Positions 9,121 through 18,179 are shown, counted from the stretch's first letter. The stretch: DNA of 64,000 bases from CAIKBL01 sp964555355 (GCA_964555355.1 CAZKRY010000012.1:177608-241607); one strand, 5' to 3'. Translations and numbers: made by a program. Notes: generated by a model from the letters alone, not told the origin.

Positions 9121-10755
9121 CTAGGCCATCGCGAATTCGGTATAACCGCGTTCAATCGCCGCGTTACATTCTTTGCGGTAATTGCCCGCGCCCCCGAAAT
9201 AAAACAACACCGCGCGTGGTTTGCCCGGGATATTGCCACCCATGAACCATGAGCCTGGTGACTTGGGCAACACCGTCATGTCCACTAGCTCTTTCATATG
9301 CGCGCCCCACTCGGCGACCGCAGCGGTCGTCGGTTCCATCGTTTGATGGCCGTTGTCGCGTAAATGACGGATGGCACGCCCAATCCACTCCACGCAGCCA
9401 TCGATGATGACCGGAATATTCGCAAACGGGCTCTGTGGCCCGCCAACCAAAAATAGGTTCGGAAAACCGTCCACGGTCATGCCGAGATGCGTCCGCGGGC
9501 CTTCGCCCCAGCGCTCGGCCAGCGTCACGCCTTCACGACCGCGAATATCGATGCGCAGTAGCGTACCGGTTACGGCATCGAAGCCAGTGGCAAATACGAT
9601 GATATCGGCCGGGTACTCGGTGGCGCCGACTTGTACGCCACGTTCGGTTATGCCGGCAATCGGCGTCTTGCTGACATCGACGAGTTTTACATTCTCGCGA
9701 TTGAAAGTTTCGTAATAGAAGTGCCCGAGCGGTGGTCGCTTGGCGCCGAGCGGATAGTCTTTCGGACATAGCAATTCGGCTGTAGTTGGGTCTTTTACGA
9801 TCGCGCGGATCTTATTGCGCACGAATTCGGCGACCACGGCATTGGCGGAATCGCTCGCAAAAATATCGTCGAAGGTTTCAAACAGGAAACGGAATGTGCC
9901 GACTTCCCAGCCGCGTTCCAAAATGCGCTGGCATTCCGCGAGCGTCACGTCGGCTACGTTGCGCCCGGCATCGTCGAAGTCAAAGCCAAAGGCCTGCTCG
10001 CGCGTGCGCGCCCAGATCCGGTCGTAGTTACGCTTAATCGCTTCGCGTTGATAGTCGTTCATCGGTGCGTTGCGCGCCGGCAGCACGTAATTCGGCGTGC
10101 GCTGAAAAACCGTGAGTTCAGCGGCGGTCTCGGCGACGATTGGAACGAGCTGGACCGCGGTTGCGCCGGTGCCGATCACCGCCACACGCTTACCTGCAAA
10201 GTCCACTGGCTCATGCGGCCAATTACCCGTGAGGTACCACTCGCCTTTAAATTTTTCGAAGCCCGGGAAATCCGGTTTATAGGGCGTCGATAACGGACCC
10301 GTCGCCGGAATGAGAAACGTCGCGGTGAAACGCTTGCCGTTATTCGTGGTCACCATCCAACGCTTGGTTTTTTCATCATAGTGCGCGGCGGCAACGCGCG
10401 TGTTGAATTCGATATCGCGTCGCATATCGCAGAAATCCGCGACGTACCGCAAATAAGCCCAGGACTCGTCCCACCCCGGAAAGCGCTCGGTCCAATTCCA
10501 GTTGTCTTGGATCGCCTTCGAGAAAGAGTAGGCATACAACCATGCTTCGCTATCGGTTCGCGCGCCAGGGTAACGGTTGTAATACCAAGTACCACCCACC
10601 TCCGAGCCGGCTTCAATCACGCGTGCGCTCAGTCCGAGTTCGCGTAGTTCGTGGAGCATACGCAAGCCCCCAAATCCCGCACCGATGACGATAGCATCGT
10701 AATCGGCGCGCGCTTGCGCCGTCTCGCGCGAAATCGTCGATTGAACTTTCGACAT
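9121..10755 (-). CDS. Baeyer-Villiger-type FAD/NADPH monooxygenase with altered signature
   Basis: This 544-residue flavoprotein has an FAD motif (VIGAGFGGLRML), the BVMO segment GGTWYYNRYPGARTD and an NADPH motif (RVAVIGTGATAVQL). It should oxidise cyclic or linear ketones to esters or lactones. The usual FxGxxxHxxxW fingerprint reads FKGEWYLTGNW, with Leu (codon CTC) in place of the catalytically important His, one base from a His codon. I chose ATG 10755 because AGGAGA lies just upstream; a longer frame reaches 10827 without such a site. It is transcribed away from the RiPP cluster. Confidence 0.85.
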   Translation of the reverse strand: MSKVQSTISRETAQARADYDAIVIGAGFGGLRMLHELRELGLSARVIEAGSEVGGTWYYNRYPGARTDSEAWLYAYSFSKAIQDNWNWTERFPGWDESWAYLRYVADFCDMRRDIEFNTRVAAAHYDEKTKRWMVTTNNGKRFTATFLIPATGPLSTPYKPDFPGFEKFKGEWYLTGNWPHEPVDFAGKRVAVIGTGATAVQLVPIVAETAAELTVFQRTPNYVLPARNAPMNDYQREAIKRNYDRIWARTREQAFGFDFDDAGRNVADVTLAECQRILERGWEVGTFRFLFETFDDIFASDSANAVVAEFVRNKIRAIVKDPTTAELLCPKDYPLGAKRPPLGHFYYETFNRENVKLVDVSKTPIAGITERGVQVGATEYPADIIVFATGFDAVTGTLLRIDIRGREGVTLAERWGEGPRTHLGMTVDGFPNLFLVGGPQSPFANIPVIIDGCVEWIGRAIRHLRDNGHQTMEPTTAAVAEWGAHMKELVDMTVLPKSPGSWFMGGNIPGKPRAVLFYFGGAGNYRKECNAAIERGYTEFAMA

Positions 10756-10933
10756 GCAGATTTCTCCTGTTCTAGATGAAGCGCACGCCAGAATCCTATC
10801 CGCGCGAGCGGAGGGAGTCGAGCGCACGCATCGCCTGGGCTACGCGGACGCGCAAAAGCCGCGCCGTCGCGGCTAGCCGTGTACAAAGCGGAACGAGTAT
10901 GCTCGCGACTTTCGAACACGCGTTGGATTCACG

Positions 10934-11785
10934 ATGAGCGTAGAACCTGATTCACTGCCTAACTGGCTGCATTGGCGTGCACTCAAGGCGATCGACACCG
11001 TGACGCGGCCATCACGCGCCGAATTTGTCGCGCGCTGGGGCGCGCCTGCGCAACCGGTCAAGTTGCTTGGGTTGACTGACACCTGGCCGGCAAACACGCG
11101 GTGGAGTTTTGATTCATTTACACGGCGCTTTGGCGCCTGCAATGTGAACGTCGAAGCACATGGCTCCGGTGAGCTGAAAGTCATGTCCCTCGCGGAGTAC
11201 TTGGCGGGGATTGAAACACGCGCAGGCCGCGGCGCCGATTATCTGAAAGACTGGGTCTTTAGCGAGCAGGCACCAGAGTTGTGCGATGACTACGCCGTAC
11301 CCGAGTTATTCCCGTGCTATTTCTCGGCGCTCGATCCCGAGCTACGTCCGACATTTCGTTGGATCTACATTGGCCCGCGCGACTCGGCCTCGAATTTTCA
11401 TCGAGATGTGGCGGGCACCAGTGCGTGGAACGCGCTCATTCGCGGGCGCAAGTTGTGGTTATTTTTTCCGCCGAACGATACCGACTTCAATAACCTGCTC
11501 GATGCCTTTGCGCCATCGGCGCAACTCGCCACGGTGCTCGCACGACAGCAACCCACCTACTGCATCCAGGAGCCCGGCGAAGTGATATTCACGCCATCGC
11601 AGTGGTGGCATCAGGTGTACAACCTCGAACCTTCGCTCGCCGTCACCGAAAATTTCGTCGACGACTGTAATCTGAAAACCGTGTTAAAGGGGTTACGTGC
11701 AAATCCAAACTGGCGGGACACGGCCTTGGCACTTGCGCTACACGTCGGGTCGCTGAGTCAGCGAACCCTTGGAGTCAAAGGTTAA
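10934..11785 (+). CDS. JmjC/cupin-like Fe(II) 2-oxoglutarate hydroxylase
   Basis: The 283-residue protein has the JmjC-family iron triad: His156 and Asp158 in NFHRDVAG, and His226 in PSQWWHQVYN. The flanking motifs (GRKLWLFFPP, EPGEVIFTP) are typical of JMJD6/FIH-like small-molecule or protein hydroxylases. It is the first gene of a same-strand run that leads into the peptide-maturation genes, so it may hydroxylate the precursor, but a housekeeping role is equally possible. The start is only moderately supported because no clear ribosome site precedes ATG 10934. Confidence 0.75.
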   Translation: MSVEPDSLPNWLHWRALKAIDTVTRPSRAEFVARWGAPAQPVKLLGLTDTWPANTRWSFDSFTRRFGACNVNVEAHGSGELKVMSLAEYLAGIETRAGRGADYLKDWVFSEQAPELCDDYAVPELFPCYFSALDPELRPTFRWIYIGPRDSASNFHRDVAGTSAWNALIRGRKLWLFFPPNDTDFNNLLDAFAPSAQLATVLARQQPTYCIQEPGEVIFTPSQWWHQVYNLEPSLAVTENFVDDCNLKTVLKGLRANPNWRDTALALALHVGSLSQRTLGVKG

Positions 11786-11837
11786 GCTGTGGCAGCATGG
11801 GAATAATCGCTGCGTTTAAAAAGATCTAGGGAAGCAC

Positions 11838-12200
11838 GTGAGCCAAGACAACGACGATGATCGGACGATGATCGTGCGCCCCGTCACGACGGGTGCCACG
11901 CCGGCCAAGGCACCGCCGCCAGCTCCACCCGCGCAAGCAAACGACGCGGACGACGGTCACGACAAAACGGTGTTCATGAAGCCCTCGCAACGTTCACGCG
12001 AGGCGGCAGCCGCGCTCTCGGCGCAGCGTAAGCGCGAACAAGCCGGCACGCCGGTCGTGGATGAGTCAGCGAGCATCGATTTTGACGTCACGCGCGATAC
12101 GCTCATACCTCAACGCCGGCAAGGTAATGGTTGGTTAACCGGCTTTTTGGTCGGCTTGGTACTTGTCTTAGGCGTGCTACTCGCGCTACTTCTGCTTTGA
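11838..12200 (+). CDS. small C-terminally membrane-anchored protein with Thr motifs
   Basis: The 120-residue product has a charged, proline-rich cytoplasmic part and a single C-terminal membrane helix (WLTGFLVGLVLVLGVLLALL). Two similar short motifs stand out, DRTMIVRP near residue 10 and DKTVFMKP near residue 45. They resemble phospho-threonine docking sites for FHA domains. GTG 11838 follows a GGGAAG ribosome site. It sits 32 bp upstream of the arginase-like gene, in the same direction, and is probably co-transcribed. I do not recognise the family. Confidence 0.65.
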   Translation: MSQDNDDDRTMIVRPVTTGATPAKAPPPAPPAQANDADDGHDKTVFMKPSQRSREAAAALSAQRKREQAGTPVVDESASIDFDVTRDTLIPQRRQGNGWLTGFLVGLVLVLGVLLALLLL

Positions 12201-12232
12201 CGTGGATTTAGATCCCGTCGCCATGCGCTCGC

Positions 12233-13600
12233 ATGACCGCTAAGCTCAGGCTTATCCCGTCGTTGGACATTGGGGTACTCGGCGAGCACGCTTATCTCTT
12301 TGATCGTGCGGCGTTGCATGAAAACATCATCTCCGTTCCCACTCAGCGAGTGTCATCGCGCATGGCTGGGATAGTGAAACGGATCCGCACCGAATGGCCA
12401 CTGCATGAAGCGCAACCTTATGCATCATTCGAGGCTCTCTTCGCGGATGCCGCGGAACGCGATGCGCTCGCGCAGTTATTGCGGGCCGGCTATTTGGAAG
12501 AAGTCCCGGAACAAGCACCGGCGTCGAGCGCGTCGTCTGACACCCCAAAGCCCACCCCAACCGACATTGCCGACACCGACCATTTCAAGCAGCGCGTCGT
12601 TAAGCATTTTTTTAAGCCGCAGGCATTTTTTCATCTACCGGAACGGCTCGCCGACCACGAATGCGAGGTCGCGCTCGTCGGGGTGCCGTTTTCGTCGACC
12701 TTAATCTCGAGCGGCACCGTCCAAGCGCCCGTGCGCCTACGTCGCGACAGTCAACGCGCCGGGTTTTGGTTCGATTTTTTTGCCCATGGGGTCTATACCG
12801 AAACCGGCTGCAACAACACCATGCCACGTCTACTTGGCGCAGGTACTCGGCTGAAAGATTTCGGCGACGTGGGCGCGGACGCGCGCACGGTGGGTGATTT
12901 ATTCGCGGCACTGGGCTCGTTAATCGAAACTCGCGTGCTACCTAACTGCATCCGGCCCATTTTCATCGGCGGCGATCATGCCGTGACCTTCCCCATCGTT
13001 GACACTTACTTGCGCCATCTGCCTAACTTGGCGTTGGTGCATCTCGATGCGCATAACGATTTGTTTTATACCGAGCGCGTCGAGTTCAACCACGCGGGTC
13101 CAATCCTATCGTTGATGGCGCATTCGAATTTGCGCCAAGTTCATTCATTTGGACTGCGCACGATTGGCGATCCGCGCGTCGGTCCGTTTGTCCGCTTGCG
13201 CGACAACGGCGCACTGGACGAGCGCGTGCATCTTTATTCTTTGACCGCGTCGCAACGTTGGTTGGCGCGGCCACAGGAGTTTCGCGCACACCTTATCGAG
13301 CAAATTGGCGCCGACACGCCTTGCTACCTCACGATCGATCTCGATGTGTTATCGCCGGAATGCATTGCCGGACAAACGTCAACCCCAGCGGGACCCGGTA
13401 TGTCATGGCCGGAACTGCTCGAAATGGTCGGCTTGGTAACTTCGACGTTCGACGTCGTGGCCTGCGATATGGTGGAGTTCAATCCGGATCACAAGGACCG
13501 CCCGGTGAATGATGAACGAGAACTCACGGTGTTGCTGCTTGAGTTGATCGAAGGTCTATCGCGCTGCGGCAAGCGCGCGTCCGGTAACCCCAACCTGTAA
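12233..13600 (+). CDS. arginase-fold enzyme, candidate peptide arginase
   Basis: The 455-residue protein has an arginase/agmatinase domain (about 140-450) with manganese ligands in place: His249 of GGDHA, Asp272/His274/Asp276 of LDAHND, and Asp369/Asp371 of LTIDLDVLSP. About 110 extra N-terminal residues come first. They end in a winged-helix-like ALAQLLRAGYLEEV and could be a leader-binding (PqqD/RRE-like) domain. Arginase-fold enzymes in proteusin clusters (OspR type, landornamide) convert peptidyl Arg to ornithine. The adjacent precursor core has three Arg, which makes this the likely reaction. A free-arginine or agmatine hydrolase is the alternative. Confidence 0.75.
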   Translation: MTAKLRLIPSLDIGVLGEHAYLFDRAALHENIISVPTQRVSSRMAGIVKRIRTEWPLHEAQPYASFEALFADAAERDALAQLLRAGYLEEVPEQAPASSASSDTPKPTPTDIADTDHFKQRVVKHFFKPQAFFHLPERLADHECEVALVGVPFSSTLISSGTVQAPVRLRRDSQRAGFWFDFFAHGVYTETGCNNTMPRLLGAGTRLKDFGDVGADARTVGDLFAALGSLIETRVLPNCIRPIFIGGDHAVTFPIVDTYLRHLPNLALVHLDAHNDLFYTERVEFNHAGPILSLMAHSNLRQVHSFGLRTIGDPRVGPFVRLRDNGALDERVHLYSLTASQRWLARPQEFRAHLIEQIGADTPCYLTIDLDVLSPECIAGQTSTPAGPGMSWPELLEMVGLVTSTFDVVACDMVEFNPDHKDRPVNDERELTVLLLELIEGLSRCGKRASGNPNL

Positions 13601-13821
13601 AAACCGTAAGTGCACCTTAAACTCGCACTATTCCGATTGACGTAACGTGCGGGCACGTGGTCTGCTAGCGCCCGGCCCGCGACTTCGAATCCGCGTGCTC
13701 CCAATCGGCATCACTCGCGGCGGACGCAAGACCGCATACGTGGTATGCCATTGAATCCATTATTCCAGCTTCTTCGCTAGTTAATGTTAGTTAGAAGCCC
13801 AACAAGTTAGGAGAAAAAAAG

Positions 13822-14187
13822 ATGGCTGCCAATAATCTGCAGAAAGTCGCCGAACGGATTCAAAAGGTGCGAGAGGAAGTCGCCGTTCAAGCTGCACAAG
13901 ATGAAAATTTTCGCGCTGCGCTACTGCGCGACCCCAAAGCTGCGATCTGCGAAGAGTACGGCTTGGACCCGAGCTTTTTCAGCAAGCTAAAACTTCGCGT
14001 GGAGCAAGAGAATCCGAACGAAATCGTGCTCTTAATCCCACCGAAAGCGAGCGACGAGCTGACCGACGAACAGCTTGAAGCCGTGGCCGGGGGCGCTGCT
14101 TTCATCGCGGCCGTGGCCGTCGCTGTGAGCGCCGTCGCTGTCGCCTCAACCACCGCGCAAGCCACGCGCGCCGGACGTCGCTGGTAA
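13822..14187 (+). CDS. NHLP-leader RiPP precursor peptide (proteusin-like)
   Basis: The 121-residue peptide has a nitrile-hydratase-alpha-like leader: DENFRAALLRDPKAAICEE, then LRVEQENPNEIVLLIPPK, closing with DELTDEQLEAVAGG. Cleavage after Gly90-Gly91 by the C39 exporter would release a 30-residue core (92-121). The core is Ala/Val-rich (AVAVAVSAVAVAS), contains Ser and Thr but no Cys, and ends in ATRAGRRW with Arg116, Arg119, Arg120 and Trp121. A strong ribosome site (AGGAG) precedes ATG 13822, and a hairpin follows the stop. It is the substrate for the maturation enzymes that surround it. Confidence 0.9.
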   Translation: MAANNLQKVAERIQKVREEVAVQAAQDENFRAALLRDPKAAICEEYGLDPSFFSKLKLRVEQENPNEIVLLIPPKASDELTDEQLEAVAGGAAFIAAVAVAVSAVAVASTTAQATRAGRRW

Positions 14188-14216
14188 GCGACTCCGCCTG
14201 TCCGGAAGGATTCACG

Positions 14217-14243
14217 AAGGGCATCGCGTGGCGCGTTGCCCTT
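14217..14243 (+). terminator. hairpin after the precursor gene, probable attenuating terminator
   Basis: AAGGGCA pairs with TGCCCTT (7 bp), and inside it CGCG pairs with CGCG around a TGG loop. The U-tract is weak (TGTGTTCT). The position, 30 bp after the precursor stop and before the enzyme genes, fits partial termination that keeps precursor mRNA in excess over enzyme mRNA. Confidence 0.55.
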
Positions 14244-14469
14244 TGTGTTCTGGCTACCGGCCGGCAGGGCTGTCGAGCGCTGGCCCTAGAGCGCCTACAC
14301 GCCGTATGCCGACTCGGCAATCACCGATGATGCTTGCGATGGTCAGACTTGCAGTTGGTGCCGTTTTCTTCGCGCAGTCCAGGAATGGACGGACCGATGG
14401 CGACACGAACTAGGCGGCAACCAGGCGAGCTTAACTTGACGCACGCCCAAATCAAGACCATCTCTGCCC

Positions 14470-15630
14470 ATGAACCGCCACGACTCTCCCCGCGCCGGCT
14501 TTACCGTCGCAAACTATCTGTCGTACTGCGTTGAGCATCTACCATCCGCTTTGATCACGCCAGAGGCCTACGCCAGGATCGAGCGGCTGGCGCACCGTCT
14601 ACCAGGCGCTATCACGAGTTTTTTCGGTTTCGAGTGCCCCTTAGCGAAAGATCACGATCACACTGATTTCTTGGTATGCAGCACCGTTGAAGAAGGGCAT
14701 GCGCAAGTGCTTGCCGGGCAAGATGAGGAAGTGAACGTCTCACCTCCGCTTTACTCGGAACGCAGTTGGCAACAGGTGCGCGATTTTTGCGCGGCGTGGC
14801 CCCAGCCGCAATTGAAATTGCACGACCGCATCATGAATATCTGGCTCGAGTTCGACATGCAGGGGACGGTGGATCCGCTATTACGTCCGAGCATGTTCTT
14901 CGGCACCTATCCGCCGGTTGCGCAAACACCCTCTCAATCACTTCTTGCCCCGATCCGGGACGCGCTTGCGCTCCTCGATAACGGCGCGCCGACGGACCCT
15001 GAGTACGCCCTGTCTTTTGTGCTGAATGCGTTGCCCGCCACCGCTTATGTATTTCAAGTGGGGCGAATGTGGTCACGCGCCACCACCGCGCTCCGGCTCT
15101 GCGTGCGTGGTCTCGCGGCGCATGAGATTGTGCCGTTCGTACAGCATCTTGGCTGGGCGGGTTCGATAGTAGATTTGCGCGCGTTGATTGGCGAGCTAGC
15201 CGCGGTTTCCGACCGCCTCGATCTGGATATCGATGTGACTGAAGATGCTAGGCTTGACCCCCGACTTGGCCTTGAATGTTATTTCGGGACCGACCGGCAT
15301 ACCGGCGAGCGCTTGCGGAAAATGCAGCACTATCTCACTGCGCGTGCGCTGTGCACAGAAGCCAAGGGTCATGCGTTGTTGGTGTATCAGGGGCTCACCC
15401 ATCAAGACACGCACGCCGCGAACTGGCCGCCCTATCTCACGCAACTCGCCGCGGCGCGGGGTCCGGATATGTCGAGTTGCCTGCTGCGTTGGGTCCATCA
15501 CATCAAAGTAGTCATCGAACCCGCAGGTGTCGTTGGCGCCAAAGCCTACCTCGCAGTTGAACATCACGCGCTGCAGCGCAGCCACTTGCGCGCGACCATC
15601 GACGCCGCCCGCACGGCTGAAAAAACATGA
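14470..15630 (+). CDS. unrecognised 386-residue RiPP-cluster protein
   Basis: I do not recognise this family. The protein is soluble, with no signal or membrane segment. Recurrent-looking conserved blocks are RIMNIWLEFDMQG, ALRLCVRGLAAHEIV, PRLGLECYFGTD and IKVVIEPAGVVGAKAYLAVEH. Its stop overlaps the start of the halogenase fusion in an ATGA, so the two are translationally coupled. That places it firmly in the maturation operon. A peptide-modifying enzyme or a leader-binding partner are both possible. No ribosome site is obvious at ATG 14470. Confidence 0.75.
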   Translation: MNRHDSPRAGFTVANYLSYCVEHLPSALITPEAYARIERLAHRLPGAITSFFGFECPLAKDHDHTDFLVCSTVEEGHAQVLAGQDEEVNVSPPLYSERSWQQVRDFCAAWPQPQLKLHDRIMNIWLEFDMQGTVDPLLRPSMFFGTYPPVAQTPSQSLLAPIRDALALLDNGAPTDPEYALSFVLNALPATAYVFQVGRMWSRATTALRLCVRGLAAHEIVPFVQHLGWAGSIVDLRALIGELAAVSDRLDLDIDVTEDARLDPRLGLECYFGTDRHTGERLRKMQHYLTARALCTEAKGHALLVYQGLTHQDTHAANWPPYLTQLAAARGPDMSSCLLRWVHHIKVVIEPAGVVGAKAYLAVEHHALQRSHLRATIDAARTAEKT

Positions 15631-18179
15631 GCGCGGCGGCTCACGATCTTATCGTCGTCGGCGGCGGACCAGCCGGCGCAACGCTGGCAACCTTGGTCGC
15701 GCGCGCTGGACACCGCGTGTTGTTGCTGGAAAGCGCGCCGTTCCCGCGCTACCAAATCGGCGAATCCTTGTTGCCTGCCACCTTCAACGGAATTTTTGCG
15801 CTGCTCGGGATCGATCTAAACACTGCGAATCTCGGCGAGCCCGTACTTAAGCGTGGCGCGACTTTTCATTGGGGACGCGACCGCGCGCTGTGGACGATGA
15901 ATTTTGGCGGCGCGCCGGAGGCGTGTGAGCCGGGTCCAGAATGGCCGACGGCGTTTAACGTGCGGCGGGATGTGTTTGATCGTGTGTTGCTCGACGCGGC
16001 CCGCGCGGCAGGCGTTGAGATACGCGAAGGCGCGCGCGCGCTGGACTTCGAAGTCGATGAAGAACGGGTGCGCGGGGTTGAGATTCAAGAAGGTGCGCGC
16101 CGCTACGCCGCCCACGCCACTTGGATCGCCGGTGCCGATGGTCAAGCCGCGCGCTTGGCGCCGCATATCGGAACACGACAGGCTTCGGCTTTTTTTCGGA
16201 ATGCCGCGGTATTCGGTTATTTCGAGCAAGGCGGTCGCCTGCCTCCACCGCTTGAGGGCAATGTATTGCTTGAAAGTTTTGGCGACGGCTGGGCTTGGTA
16301 CATTCCGCTCACGCCTGACCTAACCAGCGTGGGCGTGGTGTTGCACCATCCGGCCACGCAGCGCTTGCAGGGAGATCGGGAAGCGCTCTATGCCGAATGT
16401 CTTACGCGCTGTCATTACATTCATCAGCTTGTGCAATCCGCGCGACGCGCGGACACCGCGCCGTACGCCGGTCTGCGAGTACGCTCGGAATTCAGTTACG
16501 GGCATTCGCGCTTTTGGCGACCGGGTGCCTTGCTGGTCGGGGACGCCGCGTGTTTCGTCGATGTCATTCTGTCGTCCGGTGTGCATCTTGCGACGTTCGG
16601 CGCGTTGCATGCGGCGCGCGCGCTCAATTCCGTACTGCGTGGCGACTTGCCTGAGCGGCTCGCGCTAAATGAATTCGAGCTGCGTTACCGGCTAGAGTTC
16701 ACCAAGTTTTATCAAGGCCTGCTCGGCTTGCACGATATGCGGCACGACGGTCCTACGTATGTGCGCTGGTTACGCGCGATGTTGCGTCAGACCCAAGGGG
16801 TGTTTCTGGATGACACGCCGGCGAGCGGTGAGCGCCGCCGTACTTGGGAGGCACTTGCCTACTTGCGTAAGCACAATGCGACGATGCTCGCACGCGCGGC
16901 ACCGCCCTCGATGAACGAAACACTCGCCCCTCTCGATCTGCAGGGCGAGCTCGATGTCAGCGCGGACGGCTTACGCTATCAGCGCGCGCAAACGGCGCTG
17001 GCGTCAATTTCCGCGCCGACGCAAGAGGAAGCGCGCGGACCGCGGGTGGATGCCCCGCTCTACGATTACGGCAAGGTCCATGCGAGCGTCGCGCCCTACT
17101 TCCAAGCCTATCCGCGGAATGTCGACCAAGCGCTTGCACTAGTGCGGGCCGCGCGTGAGCGTTCACGTGCGCTGCGCGTGCGCGGGAGCGGACACACGTT
17201 CAGCGGCGCGAGTCTGCCTCGCCAAGATGAAATCTTGCTGCGCACGCACGGACTCGATCACTATCACTTCCACGCACCCGGTCGCATGCAGGCCGGCGCC
17301 GGCGCGCTGATGTGGGACTTACGCGATCTCGCGCGCGAGCACGGCTTTGACTTACCGGTTTTCAACGGCGGTTGGGCGGGGCCGACGCTCGGGGGATACC
17401 TCTGTGCGGGCGGCTTTGGCAAAAGCGGCTTATCCGAAGAATCGGGCGGTTTATGGGAGAACATTTACGCCGTGCGCCTCATCGATGGATTAGGCGAATT
17501 GCGTACGATTACGCGCGATGACCCGCGGTTTCGTTGGCTGTTCGGCTGTTATGGCCAACTTGGCCTGATTGTGGACGCCGAACTTCGCCTCATTCCTTAT
17601 GCCGAAGTGCCGCCTGCCGAGTATCCGTTAGACGCGAGCGGGCAAGTGCCGCGTCGCCAATCGGATGATCCGGGATTAAACGATCTGGCGCCGGTCTTGG
17701 CCGGCACACGCCGATTATTCTGGTTCACCCTCCTCGCCGCACCGCATGAGGAAGCGAGCGCGTGGCAGGGTTTAGAACAGCTCGTCCACCGCTACCGCGG
17801 CGAACTCGTGCCAGACGGTGGCTGGGCCGGTCCGGCGTTAGACGGACAACCGATCGGTTACCGCTACGTCATTCGATTCGGCGACTTTAATCCGCCGCTG
17901 GTTTACCCACGGCCAGAGACATTTTTAGTGCTCGGGGTCATGAGTGTACTTGCAAGCGGCGATGCAGCCAGTAACGCACGCCTGCGCGAGATCGAACGCA
18001 ACTTCATCGAACTCGCGAAGTCCCGGCGACTGCGCCTGTATCTGCAAGCGGAAAATATCACCGAGAGTGTGGATCTCGCCGCGTACTACGGGTCCGCGAC
18101 GTGGGCGACCTTTCGCGCCTTGAAGCAAGAACTCGATCCGCACAACATGTTTAATCCCGGTGTGGTATTCGGCGCGTGA
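15627..18179 (+). CDS. fusion of flavin-dependent halogenase and BBE-like FAD oxidase
   Basis: The 850-residue protein joins two flavoenzymes. Residues 1-430 are a tryptophan-halogenase-type domain: FAD motif VGGGPAGATLA, IGESLLPA, a candidate catalytic Lys75, the halogenase fingerprint WAWYIP at 222-227, and GDAACFVDVILSSG. Residues ~480-850 are a PCMH-type FAD-linked oxidase: RVRGSGHTFSG, with His523 as the likely covalent flavin site, GGYLCAGGFGKSG and the C-terminal DPHNMFNPGVVF. The combination suggests halogenation and oxidation of one residue, perhaps the core's C-terminal Trp. It overlaps its neighbours by 4 bp on both sides (ATGA, GTGA). Confidence 0.85.
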   Translation: MSAAAHDLIVVGGGPAGATLATLVARAGHRVLLLESAPFPRYQIGESLLPATFNGIFALLGIDLNTANLGEPVLKRGATFHWGRDRALWTMNFGGAPEACEPGPEWPTAFNVRRDVFDRVLLDAARAAGVEIREGARALDFEVDEERVRGVEIQEGARRYAAHATWIAGADGQAARLAPHIGTRQASAFFRNAAVFGYFEQGGRLPPPLEGNVLLESFGDGWAWYIPLTPDLTSVGVVLHHPATQRLQGDREALYAECLTRCHYIHQLVQSARRADTAPYAGLRVRSEFSYGHSRFWRPGALLVGDAACFVDVILSSGVHLATFGALHAARALNSVLRGDLPERLALNEFELRYRLEFTKFYQGLLGLHDMRHDGPTYVRWLRAMLRQTQGVFLDDTPASGERRRTWEALAYLRKHNATMLARAAPPSMNETLAPLDLQGELDVSADGLRYQRAQTALASISAPTQEEARGPRVDAPLYDYGKVHASVAPYFQAYPRNVDQALALVRAARERSRALRVRGSGHTFSGASLPRQDEILLRTHGLDHYHFHAPGRMQAGAGALMWDLRDLAREHGFDLPVFNGGWAGPTLGGYLCAGGFGKSGLSEESGGLWENIYAVRLIDGLGELRTITRDDPRFRWLFGCYGQLGLIVDAELRLIPYAEVPPAEYPLDASGQVPRRQSDDPGLNDLAPVLAGTRRLFWFTLLAAPHEEASAWQGLEQLVHRYRGELVPDGGWAGPALDGQPIGYRYVIRFGDFNPPLVYPRPETFLVLGVMSVLASGDAASNARLREIERNFIELAKSRRLRLYLQAENITESVDLAAYYGSATWATFRALKQELDPHNMFNPGVVFGA

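Noticed and set aside
13651..13700. tRNA-like structure upstream of the RiPP precursor (GGGCACG pairing with CGTGCTC, with TTCGAATC between)
   Set aside because: The span is only 50 nt, the T-stem does not pair properly and no anticodon arm fits. At most it is a remnant; a tRNA search would decide.
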